A stretch of DNA of 64,000 nt from positions 124,001-188,000 of the forward strand of contig NZ_SAXA01000005.1 in NCBI RefSeq assembly GCF_004122035.1. The letters are read 5' to 3'. The notes beneath the pieces were generated by a model. That model saw only the letters and a list, made by a program, of their open reading frames with translations, ran no database searches and was not told the origin of the DNA. Both the position numbers and the translations under genes were made by a program. Positions 45,884 to 53,521 of this stretch are shown one piece after another; the first letter of the stretch is position 1; each line of letters starts with the position of its first letter. This DNA is from Ancylomarina salipaludis (lineage in GTDB: Bacteria > Bacteroidota > Bacteroidia > Bacteroidales > Marinifilaceae).

Positions 45884-46600
45884 GTGAAAATATCAAGAAT
45901 GTTGTCATAAAAATAACTAATTTAAATTTGTTTTTTTTGACATCAAATAGCTTAGTTAATTGCCGTAATTTTATTGTCCGTTTTAATCGGTATTCAAATA
46001 GGTTTTGCTGTCTGTATTTGTAATATTACATCTCTTTATTGTTGTGTTTGTTTTTATTTTTCGTATTAGATCTGTGTGGTTTAAAGGTGGTTTGGCGTGC
46101 TTCGTAAAATAATTCATTAATGTTTTCCAGGCTTAAATTTACCTCAAATCAATTTGTGATTTTTATCTGTTTACTTCAAGTTTACTGTTAATTAGTAAAC
46201 AATTTTAAAGGTCTTTATGTTTTACAGTAAATCTGTTTTTAAATCTCCGAACATGGTGATAACGAAGACTTATTTTCTTTGCTCAGAAAAACTAATTAAT
46301 TGACAAATTAAACAGTAATAAGTAAAATAGATGCATCAAGATTATAGCATATTTATGACCATTGGAACCCTATTGGGCATGAATAAAAAAAGCCTTATTC
46401 AGAACGAATAGGGCCTTAGTTGATATTTAGAGACGTTTAGTTTTCTATTGCTTCGTACAATTCTTCCATGAATTTGTATATACTCTTGTAAGAAGCTTGT
46501 TATGAAATACATGTGTAAGAGAGTATGTAATTCTTCTATGTCATTTTAAGTTCTGAGCAAAAGTCTAGTGAGTTTAGTAGTGAGAGAGGAGTGAGTTTTA
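45884..46600. other. AT-rich intergenic region
   Basis: About 720 bases without a supportable gene in either direction. The only structure I see is the hairpin at 46385-46414. Short matches to promoter-like elements occur, as expected by chance in DNA of this composition. Confidence 0.5.
46385..46414 (-). terminator. Possible terminator downstream of the HU-like gene
   Basis: On the minus strand GCCCTATTC pairs with GAATAAGGC (one G-T wobble) around a 5-base loop and is followed by a run of T. It is about 290 bases beyond the stop of the HU-like gene, so it may end read-through transcription. Confidence 0.6.
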
Positions 46601-46606
46601 AGTAAA

Positions 46607-46685
46607 ATCTGCCCGAGATTTATTATGAATCTCGGGCAGATCTGTTCTGTATCTCGCCTAGATTTGTTTGGAATCTGGGCGAGAT
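46607..46685. repeat. Two tandem long palindromes after the HU-like gene
   Basis: The first (46607-46641) is a perfect 14-bp stem, ATCTGCCCGAGATT with its complement, around a 7-base loop. The second (46651-46685) is a 14-bp stem, ATCTCGCCTAGATT with AATCTGGGCGAGAT, one wobble, again around 7 bases. They share the outer ATCT and AGATT and differ in the centre. They lie 16 bases past the stop of the HU-like gene. The distal one is followed on the minus strand by TTTTA and could terminate transcription. Confidence 0.85.
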
Positions 46686-46700
46686 ATCTTTCTTTATCAC

Positions 46701-47387
46701 CTAAGGAAATAATAAACTTGTGCTTAGTCGGCCTTTTTTAAGTAGGCTGGAGTTTAAAGGCAGGCTTCTTAGTTCGAGAATATACTTACCAGGAGCAATA
46801 TTCGAAGGCACTTGAAAGGTCTGTTTATTTTTAGTATTGTGGGCATAAATACTAATGCGGTATTCCTTGCCATCTTCAGCCAGTAGGAATATGCCTTGTT
46901 CTAAATCATCAGGATTTAGTTTTAGGTTGTTGCCCCTAAGTTCGCCAATGGCATTAGGACTTAAGCTTTCTCCTTTCTCGCTAAGGTTGGTAAACTTGAT
47001 TACATCAATGTGATAATTTAGGGGATCTCGTTTATAAAGTCGGGTTTCTTCTGCGGCTTGTTTAAGCAAAACCCCAGAAGAGGTTTTGAAATGTAAACTG
47101 TGTCGACTTTTATCGAAAGAATCTTCATAATCAGTAAAAAGGCCTTTTATGCTGGGTGTAATGTTTATAATGGGCGTGTTGATACGATAGCCTTTTTTTA
47201 GTAAATCAGCTAATACCGTTTCCAAACGTTTAAAGATGCTTTCTACTTCGTAGATCGTAATTCCAGTACCTTCTTTGGCCACTTCCTCAATAAGTTCGGC
47301 TTTGTTAATAACACCTATAGCTGCCGTACGTCCAATAAAGTTCTCCTGGCTTTTACTCAAATGATTTTTGTACAAGAAATATTCCAT
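46701..47387 (-). CDS. HU/IHF-like DNA-binding protein with DUF4469-type C-terminus
   Basis: This 228-residue protein matches the Bacteroidota family with an N-terminal HU/IHF-like fold (about 1-120: YFLYKNHLSKSQENFIGRTA, NKAELIEEVAKEGTGITIYE, RINTPIINITPSIKGLF, SFDKSRHSLHFKTSSG) and a C-terminal beta-sandwich (about 130-228) related to DUF4469. Members are probably nucleoid-associated, but a specific role is unknown. It has no partner gene; two strong palindromes follow its stop codon. Confidence 0.78.
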   Translation of the reverse strand: MEYFLYKNHLSKSQENFIGRTAAIGVINKAELIEEVAKEGTGITIYEVESIFKRLETVLADLLKKGYRINTPIINITPSIKGLFTDYEDSFDKSRHSLHFKTSSGVLLKQAAEETRLYKRDPLNYHIDVIKFTNLSEKGESLSPNAIGELRGNNLKLNPDDLEQGIFLLAEDGKEYRISIYAHNTKNKQTFQVPSNIAPGKYILELRSLPLNSSLLKKGRLSTSLLFP

Positions 47388-47642
47388 AAGGCTGATTTTT
47401 ATGTGATACCATTAAAGGTATAATAAAAAATGATAAATAGAGAAGCATTTCAAAGGTGTGGTACATTTCAATATTAGGAAATGATTAGTGCTACGAAAAT
47501 GAACTTGCGCAGGTATTAAGAGATAGAAGTAATAGCGTAGCTGCATATAAGCCAGAATGGATTAGATGTCTATAGCACCAAGGTATATCAAATGTCCGAC
47601 TCCATGGATTCCTATTGTTGTGTGTTTTTGATGGAGTGAATT

Positions 47643-48404
47643 TTAATTGATATTTATTGTGTATTTGCATTGTGGAAAATTTTGGCAACCATAAAACTTC
47701 CCATATTTTCCTTTCTTCTTGGTTAGGACATCTCCACATTTTGGACATTCTTTTGATTCCACCATTTTCTTCTGCTTTCGAATATGGCTTTTTACCAGTT
47801 TCACATGATTTCTATTTTCATTTCGATCAATGATATTGTTTTGATGTATTTTTTCTGAAATCAATTTTATTTGATCGTATGATAAATGCTCATATTCATT
47901 CAGCCTTTTAATCGTTTTCAGGAGTTTGTTTGTGTAAGTAACAGGTAATTCTGAAGTTATGTTTTTTAATGTTCCACTCCCAGCTAATACAACAATTGGA
48001 AAATAATTAATGTCATTATATTCTGAAAGCAGTCTTTTTATGGCGTATACATGAACCCAATTTTGTTTTATAGGGTTTCTAAGTTTCTTTTTATGTTTGT
48101 AAATAGTTTGTGTCCAGTATTCAGAATTTTGATGCCCATGAATCCAACCTTTATAGTTTTTTGTTTCAATTACAATAATCCCACTTCTGCAAACTACGAT
48201 GTGATCTATTTGAGTTGTTGAATTTCCGTGTTTTAGTAGAATATTATTCAGGACTATATATCTTGTCTTTTTTAGACGGCTCAATTTGTTTGATACTTGG
48301 TATTCTCCAATAGCACCTTTAATTTGGGGAATAATTTTTTTCTTTATATAGTAGTTGATACTATAAAAGACTAAAATAATAAGGATGATAGCTAAGAACT
48401 CCAC
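47643..48404 (-). CDS. NERD nuclease-like protein with topoisomerase-type zinc finger
   Basis: This 253-residue protein has an N-terminal membrane segment (about 3-20), a NERD domain (about 28-135) and a C-terminal zinc ribbon. The NERD active-site residues of the restriction-endonuclease-like fold are visible: D67 in QIDHIV, then E80 and K82 in VIETKNYKG. The zinc finger has C220, C223, C240 and C246 (CPKCG and GCQNFPQC), the zf-C4 topoisomerase pattern. The start codon is GTG. It may be co-transcribed with the HEPN-like gene 98 bases upstream. The sequence is visibly more AT-rich than the flanking core genes. Confidence 0.85.
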   Translation of the reverse strand: MEFLAIILIILVFYSINYYIKKKIIPQIKGAIGEYQVSNKLSRLKKTRYIVLNNILLKHGNSTTQIDHIVVCRSGIIVIETKNYKGWIHGHQNSEYWTQTIYKHKKKLRNPIKQNWVHVYAIKRLLSEYNDINYFPIVVLAGSGTLKNITSELPVTYTNKLLKTIKRLNEYEHLSYDQIKLISEKIHQNNIIDRNENRNHVKLVKSHIRKQKKMVESKECPKCGDVLTKKKGKYGKFYGCQNFPQCKYTININ

Positions 48405-48502
48405 TGTAATAAATTGTTTTATGAGTTTCGTCTTTTGAGTTTATTTATTTCAATATACCTAAGTTATTTTGTAGAGGCATCACTACTCATAAAATTTAGT
48501 TT

Positions 48503-49075
48503 TTATTGGGCATTGGTTTTTCCTTTCCAGTCTGATACGATTTTACTATTTACTCTATAAATAATTTTTGCATTATCATTTACTAGCTCATTCCATTTGT
48601 TAATTCGTAATTTCATAAATTCAGTGTGAAATTCTCCATTAACTCCATCTTTACCTGTCTTGACATGTTGTAATCTATTTGTTAAAGATTTGATTTCTTT
48701 TAGAGTTTGGTTCTTTGTGACAATTTTCCCATATTCTTTAATATGCGTTGTAACAGTTTCACGCGGTAAAGAATAACTCATAAAACCATGAGCGAAAAAG
48801 CGCCTTTCACGGTTTAATTGTCCAATCTCATTTTTTATGATATCCCAAGTTGGTTTAAGTTCTATTAGATGTTCTGTAATAAATTCGCTCAGGTGTTTCA
48901 TTTTTTTATCAAATGAAAAACCCGTATACTTCATTAAATATTTGCTTTTGAGTCTTAAATCAAATTCTGTAGCCGTGCATAATGATGCGAGTCCAAATTC
49001 TAATTCTGAAAATGCTATTATATATGCTCCAATAGCTTCCTTAAATTCTTTATCATTTTTCCAAATGTCTTTCAT
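48503..49075 (-). CDS. Hypothetical protein with HEPN-like motif
   Basis: I do not recognise a named family. The 190-residue sequence is predicted helical. It opens with a stretch (AIGAYIIAFSELEFGLASLC) like the first helix of HEPN-type proteins and contains NRERRFFAHG, in which R91 and H96 fit the Rx4-6H motif of HEPN ribonucleases. The C-terminal third is lysine- and asparagine-rich. It lies directly upstream of the NERD gene in the same direction. A nuclease or toxin role is only an inference from the motif and the neighbour. Confidence 0.5.
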   Translation of the reverse strand: MKDIWKNDKEFKEAIGAYIIAFSELEFGLASLCTATEFDLRLKSKYLMKYTGFSFDKKMKHLSEFITEHLIELKPTWDIIKNEIGQLNRERRFFAHGFMSYSLPRETVTTHIKEYGKIVTKNQTLKEIKSLTNRLQHVKTGKDGVNGEFHTEFMKLRINKWNELVNDNAKIIYRVNSKIVSDWKGKTNAQ

Positions 49076-49329
49076 AAGCTTATGCCTAACAAGTGTGTAA
49101 GTGACAATGCATCTTATTCCACTTATCTGTTGTTTATTATAAATTATTCTTATCCGTAATGATTGTGTCGAGAGAGCTTTAAGGTTTTACTACAGATCTT
49201 TTGTTCAAAGTATATGTAATAGTCTAAATAACACCTTCGATTATAAATGTAACTATAATCCATCATTTATATGTAAGCTAAAAGCATGAAGTTTTGTAAG
49301 TGTTTGTTAAGCATGAAAGGGATGATAAT

Positions 49330-49426
49330 AAAACCTGTTAGAGACTGTCGGAGACAGTTCTGACAGCGTTTATAGAATCGAATTAACGCCACTTCCGAAC
49401 AATCGGAATCGACTCTGTTAGGTTTA
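49330..49426. repeat. 97-base element with imperfect terminal inverted repeats
   Basis: The ends read AAACCTGTTAGAGACTGTC and, on the other strand, AAACCTAACAGAGTCGATTC, matching at AAACCT, AGAG and scattered further positions. Inside are two small hairpins: ACTGTC-GGA-GACAGT (near 49344-49358) and TTCCGA-ACAA-TCGGAA (near 49393-49408). There is no open frame. It looks like a small non-autonomous or REP-type repeat. Confidence 0.55.
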
Positions 49427-49439
49427 AGAATATAGTAAA

Positions 49440-49469
49440 AGCCCAATCTCACTAATTTGAGATTGGGCT
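49440..49469 (-). terminator. Intrinsic terminator after the MFS gene
   Basis: GCCCAATCTCA pairs with TGAGATTGGGC around a 6-base loop; on the minus strand it is followed by TTTTAC. Confidence 0.8.
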
Positions 49470-49508
49470 GAATATTATTTTAAACCTTCGTCCTTTTATT
49501 CTTAAGAT

Positions 49509-50822
49509 TTAATCTTCCTGGGGGTTATTTAGTTTTAAAGAGAACAAAAGTAGGATAATGACTAAAACACCACCTGCAATACCCGCAAGTTGGTAGCTGC
49601 CTGTTAAGGTAAATATTCTGGAGAAGAACAGAGGCGCTATGGCTGAACCAAATACCATAAGCGACATAGCTAATCCACTAATGGCTCCCAAGTGATCTTG
49701 TCCGAAAAAACGAGGCCATGTAATCGAAGCCAGCACAGAGAAAAGACCTCCCATAAGACCATTGCCAAGAATCAGAATGTAGTAACCACTCCAGTGTGAA
49801 AGACAAGATAATCCTATGCAAGAAAGCATGCATCCAATAAGGTAAATAATTAGAATACGCTTAAGTGGCATATAGTCGCTAATCACATTTCCTGCCAGTG
49901 CAGCGACGATAGAAATTAGCGAAGCTGGAATGAAAATACTTAACGCTTTCTGTTCGCTGTAACCTGATATCTCGAATATGGAAACCACATTGAAAGTAAA
50001 GCCTGTAATAAAAAAGGCGCTAAAAGCGATTGCTAGTGCATATACCCAAAAGATTGGTGTCTTCTTTGCTTCTTTTAGCGTGAACTGTTTGTTGCTATCC
50101 TTAAAGGCTTTTTTCTTTTTCTCTTCAATTACTTTTCCATCTGGAATAAGCCCACATTCTTCAGGATTATCTCTAAAGAAAATATAAGCAAAAATGATAA
50201 AGGCAACAATAATGGCTGCCATAATCAGGTAGGCTGCACTCCAATTGGTGCTATGGATAATGCTTGCGACAAAAAGAGGAGCCACTGCAAATCCGAAAGA
50301 TTGAATGCCTGAGGAGATGCTATTGGCCAATCCACGCCTTTTGTTGAACCATTTCATCAGCATGTTTCGAGAGGCTAATGTTAATACGCCTTGTCCGGAG
50401 AATCGAAGCATGAAAAATAGAGCAGAAACCAAAACAAAACTAATGGTGGAGAATGAGATATTAGTCATCGAAGAGATGCTTCCACTCATTTGATCGCTTA
50501 TGGAGAATAACAAGAGTGTGAAAGCTAAGGTGCAAGCCGCTAAAATAGCTGTGAATCGAGCCCCAAACTTATCGTATACTTTTCCGGCCTTTGTCAGGAA
50601 TAACGAACTCATAGCCGTACCAATCAGATAAGCTGAACTCAGAGCATCGCGTGAAAGTTGCAGGGCATCTATTAAATAATCTGTAAAAACAGATACTCCA
50701 ATGGTTTGACCAGGGATTGAACAAATGATTCCTATTGTGGCAGCAATCATGGCCATCCATCCGTAAAAGATTGGGAATTTGGATGGCGCAAAAGGTAAGT
50801 TAGGATGACGTTTTATTGGCAT
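49509..50822 (-). CDS. Major facilitator superfamily transporter (OFA-like)
   Basis: This 437-residue protein has about 12 hydrophobic segments, with the central cytoplasmic loop (about 215-245, charged EEKKKKAFKDSNKQF) between the two six-helix halves. The loop 2-3 motif appears as GKVYDKFGAR, and FNKRRGLANSISSGIQSFG is typical of the oxalate/formate-antiporter-like (OFA) branch. The substrate is unknown; monocarboxylates or dicarboxylates are plausible. It has its own terminator. Confidence 0.85.
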   Translation of the reverse strand: MPIKRHPNLPFAPSKFPIFYGWMAMIAATIGIICSIPGQTIGVSVFTDYLIDALQLSRDALSSAYLIGTAMSSLFLTKAGKVYDKFGARFTAILAACTLAFTLLLFSISDQMSGSISSMTNISFSTISFVLVSALFFMLRFSGQGVLTLASRNMLMKWFNKRRGLANSISSGIQSFGFAVAPLFVASIIHSTNWSAAYLIMAAIIVAFIIFAYIFFRDNPEECGLIPDGKVIEEKKKKAFKDSNKQFTLKEAKKTPIFWVYALAIAFSAFFITGFTFNVVSIFEISGYSEQKALSIFIPASLISIVAALAGNVISDYMPLKRILIIYLIGCMLSCIGLSCLSHWSGYYILILGNGLMGGLFSVLASITWPRFFGQDHLGAISGLAMSLMVFGSAIAPLFFSRIFTLTGSYQLAGIAGGVLVIILLLFSLKLNNPQED

Positions 50823-50948
50823 AAATTAAAATTTTCACAAAGGAAGCCAAATTCGCTGAAAGAAGAAATTTATGTCGGGAAAAGGTCGGAAAGCAAAAAG
50901 AATTAAGGGTTAGCTGAATTATGTTGAATTGAAGGCTTTCATAAAAAT

Positions 50949-50976
50949 GCCACAATCTCAAATTTGAAATTGTGGC
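50949..50976 (-). terminator. Intrinsic terminator after the MotA/ExbB-like gene
   Basis: GCCACAAT pairs with ATTGTGGC, and the stem continues inwards past one mismatch (TCAAA with TTTGA). On the minus strand it is followed by ATTTTTATG. Confidence 0.78.
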
Positions 50977-51010
50977 AAATTAGTAGGTTGTTATTGGTTC
51001 CTTTAATTCA

Positions 51011-51382
51011 TTAAGCTTCTTGTTTTTTAACATTCATGTAGCGTAGAATGAACCAGAAAATTCCAGCGATTGAGAATAATATGGCACCTGTTATAGGTGG
51101 AATCATGCTAATTCTTATGCCGCCAGCTACAAGTGCAGGCGAAATATTAGGCATAGATTGAATGACACTAAGCGCTTGAGAAAGTCCCATGCCTTGACCA
51201 AGAAGACCGATAGCAAAACTTAGGCTCCCTAGGAATAGAATGGCATCCAGATGACGTTTGGTTATAAAACCAACTTTAAGAAACCTGATTAAAGTTAATA
51301 ATGACCATACGATGGCAGTCAGTCCTGCAAGCATTATAAATGTCATGAATTGGACACCTCCCTGAAAGAAAAAATCAAACAT
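51011..51382 (-). CDS. Small MotA/TolQ/ExbB-like membrane protein
   Basis: This 123-residue protein has three hydrophobic segments (about 13-35, 46-66 and 90-113). The middle LGSLSFAIGLLGQGMGLSQAL and the last SMIPPITGAILFSIAGIFW resemble the channel helices of the MotA/TolQ/ExbB family, in small versions common in Bacteroidota. No ExbD, TolR or MotB partner is adjacent, so proton-channel activity is uncertain. It is a single gene with its own terminator. Confidence 0.6.
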   Translation of the reverse strand: MFDFFFQGGVQFMTFIMLAGLTAIVWSLLTLIRFLKVGFITKRHLDAILFLGSLSFAIGLLGQGMGLSQALSVIQSMPNISPALVAGGIRISMIPPITGAILFSIAGIFWFILRYMNVKKQEA

Positions 51383-51713
51383 GTTTTAAAAGTTTAGGTT
51401 AAACAAAAATACGAATCAAACCTATTGCTTGTTGTTTTCTTTTCAAATTTATTGCGTTTATCTGTTTGTAAATGACGATGAATGACAAGCGGAAAGGGTT
51501 AAAGTGTTTATTCATAGTTTGGAAAATTCTCATTGATTGATGGTGTTTGTTTGCATGTTGTTGATTTTAAGGGATCAGTATTTTGGTCAAGTGTAGAGAA
51601 AAGGACGGGTTTTGAGAATAAATTGTCATTAAACTTGAAATTAAGGTCATTTGTCGTATATCATAAATAAATGGTTTTTGCATCAAATAAAAATATCTAT
51701 TTTCGTATCTACT
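51383..51713. other. Divergent intergenic region before the LytS-type kinase gene
   Basis: About 330 bases between two divergent genes. I see no repeat or RNA, and no convincing TAnnTTTG element on either strand. Confidence 0.45.
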
Positions 51714-52787
51714 ATGTTGAAGATATTAAACTTGCTTAATAGGAATCTGGTAAATTGGAGAAGAATAGCTTTGTCTCTGTTGACTTGGTTTATGGCTTTT
51801 GTTTTTATCAGTGTATTTTTCGGTCTGTATAATCAGGATTATTACAATGCATTTATTTTTTGTTTGTGTTTTGTGCCACTTGCCTATGTGAGTACGCGTT
51901 TTCTTAACGATTTCTTGATTCCTAAATATTTGCTAACCAAACGTTATTTTCGTTTTTGGTTGTATTTATTCTATCTGCTGTGTTTGTCGCTTAGTATCGA
52001 AACCTTGATTATTGCTGGTCTTTATGTTTTAGTCTGGAACTATTCTTTGGAAGGAATTGATCCTGCAACCCTGGATGTGCGTTTTTCTCTTGTTGGCTTA
52101 TATTTTGTGATTTTGGTTGGAGTTGCCTATCGTCAGTTGCAAAGAAGTTTAAAAGAACAACGCTTAAGAGAACAGCAGAATAAGATAAAGGTAGAGACTG
52201 ACTTGCGTTTAAAAGAGGCTGAGCTGAGTTTGCTTAAGGCTCAGGTTAATCCGCATTTTTTGTTTAATTCTTTAAACAGTATTTATGGTTTGAGTCTTGA
52301 AAAGTCAGAAGAGACACCTCAAATGATTATGCATCTTTCTGAGATATTGGATTACACGCTTTATGGGTGTAGTGCTGAATTTGTTCCAATTAATAAAGAA
52401 ATTGAGTTGATTGAAAATTATTCGGCAATTCAAAAGGGGCGTTTTGGCAAAGGAATTTGTCTGGATATCAATATTGAAGCAGGCAGGCACGCGAGTGATA
52501 TGATTGCTCCTTTGCTGCTTTTACCTTTGGTTGAGAACGCTTTTAAGCATACCGATAGAAAAGATGATGTTGCAAGTAAAATTACAATGAATCTTCATTT
52601 AGAAGATGATTTTTATTTCAATATTAAGAATCCTATTCAGCTTGACAGAATATCAAAAGGCAATGGGGGAATTGGTTTGGAAAATCTTCGTAAACGTCTC
52701 GAATTAATCTATCCGGAAAGACATCAATTAACCATTAAACAGGATGACGGGTGTTTTGATGTGGAATTGAGATTGAAGTTAATTTAA
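51714..52787 (+). CDS. LytS-type sensor histidine kinase
   Basis: The protein has 357 residues from the ATG at 51714 (MLKILNLLNRN); a longer TTG-started frame has no support. Four membrane helices fill about 15-140. A coiled linker (about 145-175, ending LKEAELSLLKAQ) leads to the His_kinase domain with H181 in QVNPHFLFNSLNSIY, the phosphoacceptor. The C-terminal HATPase domain has PLVENAFKHT and GNGGIGLENLRKRLELIY. There is no sensory domain beyond the membrane part, so the signal is unknown. Its stop codon abuts the start of the response regulator. Confidence 0.93.
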   Translation: MLKILNLLNRNLVNWRRIALSLLTWFMAFVFISVFFGLYNQDYYNAFIFCLCFVPLAYVSTRFLNDFLIPKYLLTKRYFRFWLYLFYLLCLSLSIETLIIAGLYVLVWNYSLEGIDPATLDVRFSLVGLYFVILVGVAYRQLQRSLKEQRLREQQNKIKVETDLRLKEAELSLLKAQVNPHFLFNSLNSIYGLSLEKSEETPQMIMHLSEILDYTLYGCSAEFVPINKEIELIENYSAIQKGRFGKGICLDINIEAGRHASDMIAPLLLLPLVENAFKHTDRKDDVASKITMNLHLEDDFYFNIKNPIQLDRISKGNGGIGLENLRKRLELIYPERHQLTIKQDDGCFDVELRLKLI

Positions 52788-53501
52788 ATGATTGGTATGC
52801 AAAAAATAAGATGTCTGTTGCTCGATGATGAACCTATTGCCATTCGTATCATCGAAAGGCATTTGACAAGTTTTCCCGATATGGAGATTGTGGGGCGGTT
52901 TCAATCTGCTTCACCAGCAATGAGTTTTCTGAGGGAACATCAGGTTGATTTAATTTTTTCAGATATTGAAATGCCCCAGATTAATGGCTTGCAATTTTTA
53001 AAATCATTAAAAACGCCGCCTGCGCTTATCTTTACAACGGCTTATCGCAATTATGCGGTTGAAGCTTTCGATTTGGATGTGGTCGACTATCTTGTGAAAC
53101 CCATTTCGTTAGAACGAATGGCTCGTGCCATTAACCGATATTACGACAGGCAAAAGCCAACAGGAGAACAAATCCCTGGTTTGCCTTTGAAAGAAGAGGT
53201 TCTCAATTTAAAAGTTGATAAGAAAATTGTACGCTTAGATTTGACTAAGCTTGATTTTTTTCAAAGTTTTGGAGATTATGTCATTTGTCGGTATGAGGGG
53301 AAGAAATTAGTCAGTCGGGAAACACTTTCTCATATTATTGAATTGCTGCCATCTGATAGGTTTATTCGTATTCATCGTCAGTTTATCGTGCCTTTAGCCA
53401 AAATTGAATCCATTTCTGGCAATACCGTTTATTTAAATGGAAAAGACTTGCCCGTGGGACGATCGTATCGCAATAGCTTGAAAGAGAAAATGAACTTGTA
53501 A
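52788..53501 (+). CDS. LytTR-family response regulator
   Basis: This 237-residue protein has a receiver domain (about 6-125) with acidic residues D13 and D14 in LLLDDEP, phosphoacceptor D59 in IFSDIEMPQ, T in IFTTAY and K in YLVKPIS. A C-terminal LytTR DNA-binding domain follows (about 140-237: LDFFQSFGDYVICRYEGKK, given as seen, and FIRIHRQFIVPLAKI, then LPVGRSYRNSLKE). It starts directly after the kinase stop codon, so the pair is translationally coupled. Confidence 0.94.
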   Translation: MIGMQKIRCLLLDDEPIAIRIIERHLTSFPDMEIVGRFQSASPAMSFLREHQVDLIFSDIEMPQINGLQFLKSLKTPPALIFTTAYRNYAVEAFDLDVVDYLVKPISLERMARAINRYYDRQKPTGEQIPGLPLKEEVLNLKVDKKIVRLDLTKLDFFQSFGDYVICRYEGKKLVSRETLSHIIELLPSDRFIRIHRQFIVPLAKIESISGNTVYLNGKDLPVGRSYRNSLKEKMNL

Positions 53502-53521
53502 GTAAAATATCAATCAGATAT

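Larger units (their letters stand above)
49076..49508. other. Intergenic region upstream of the HEPN-like gene
   Basis: About 430 bases. The left half (49076-49329) is AT-rich and should carry the promoter of the HEPN-like gene, though no clear element is seen. The right half holds the inverted-repeat element at 49330-49426 and the MFS-gene terminator at 49440-49469. Confidence 0.6.

Noticed and set aside
47491-47748. 85-residue minus-strand frame overlapping the NERD gene end
   Set aside because: It overlaps the conserved zinc-finger region of NERD in another frame and has no family pattern.
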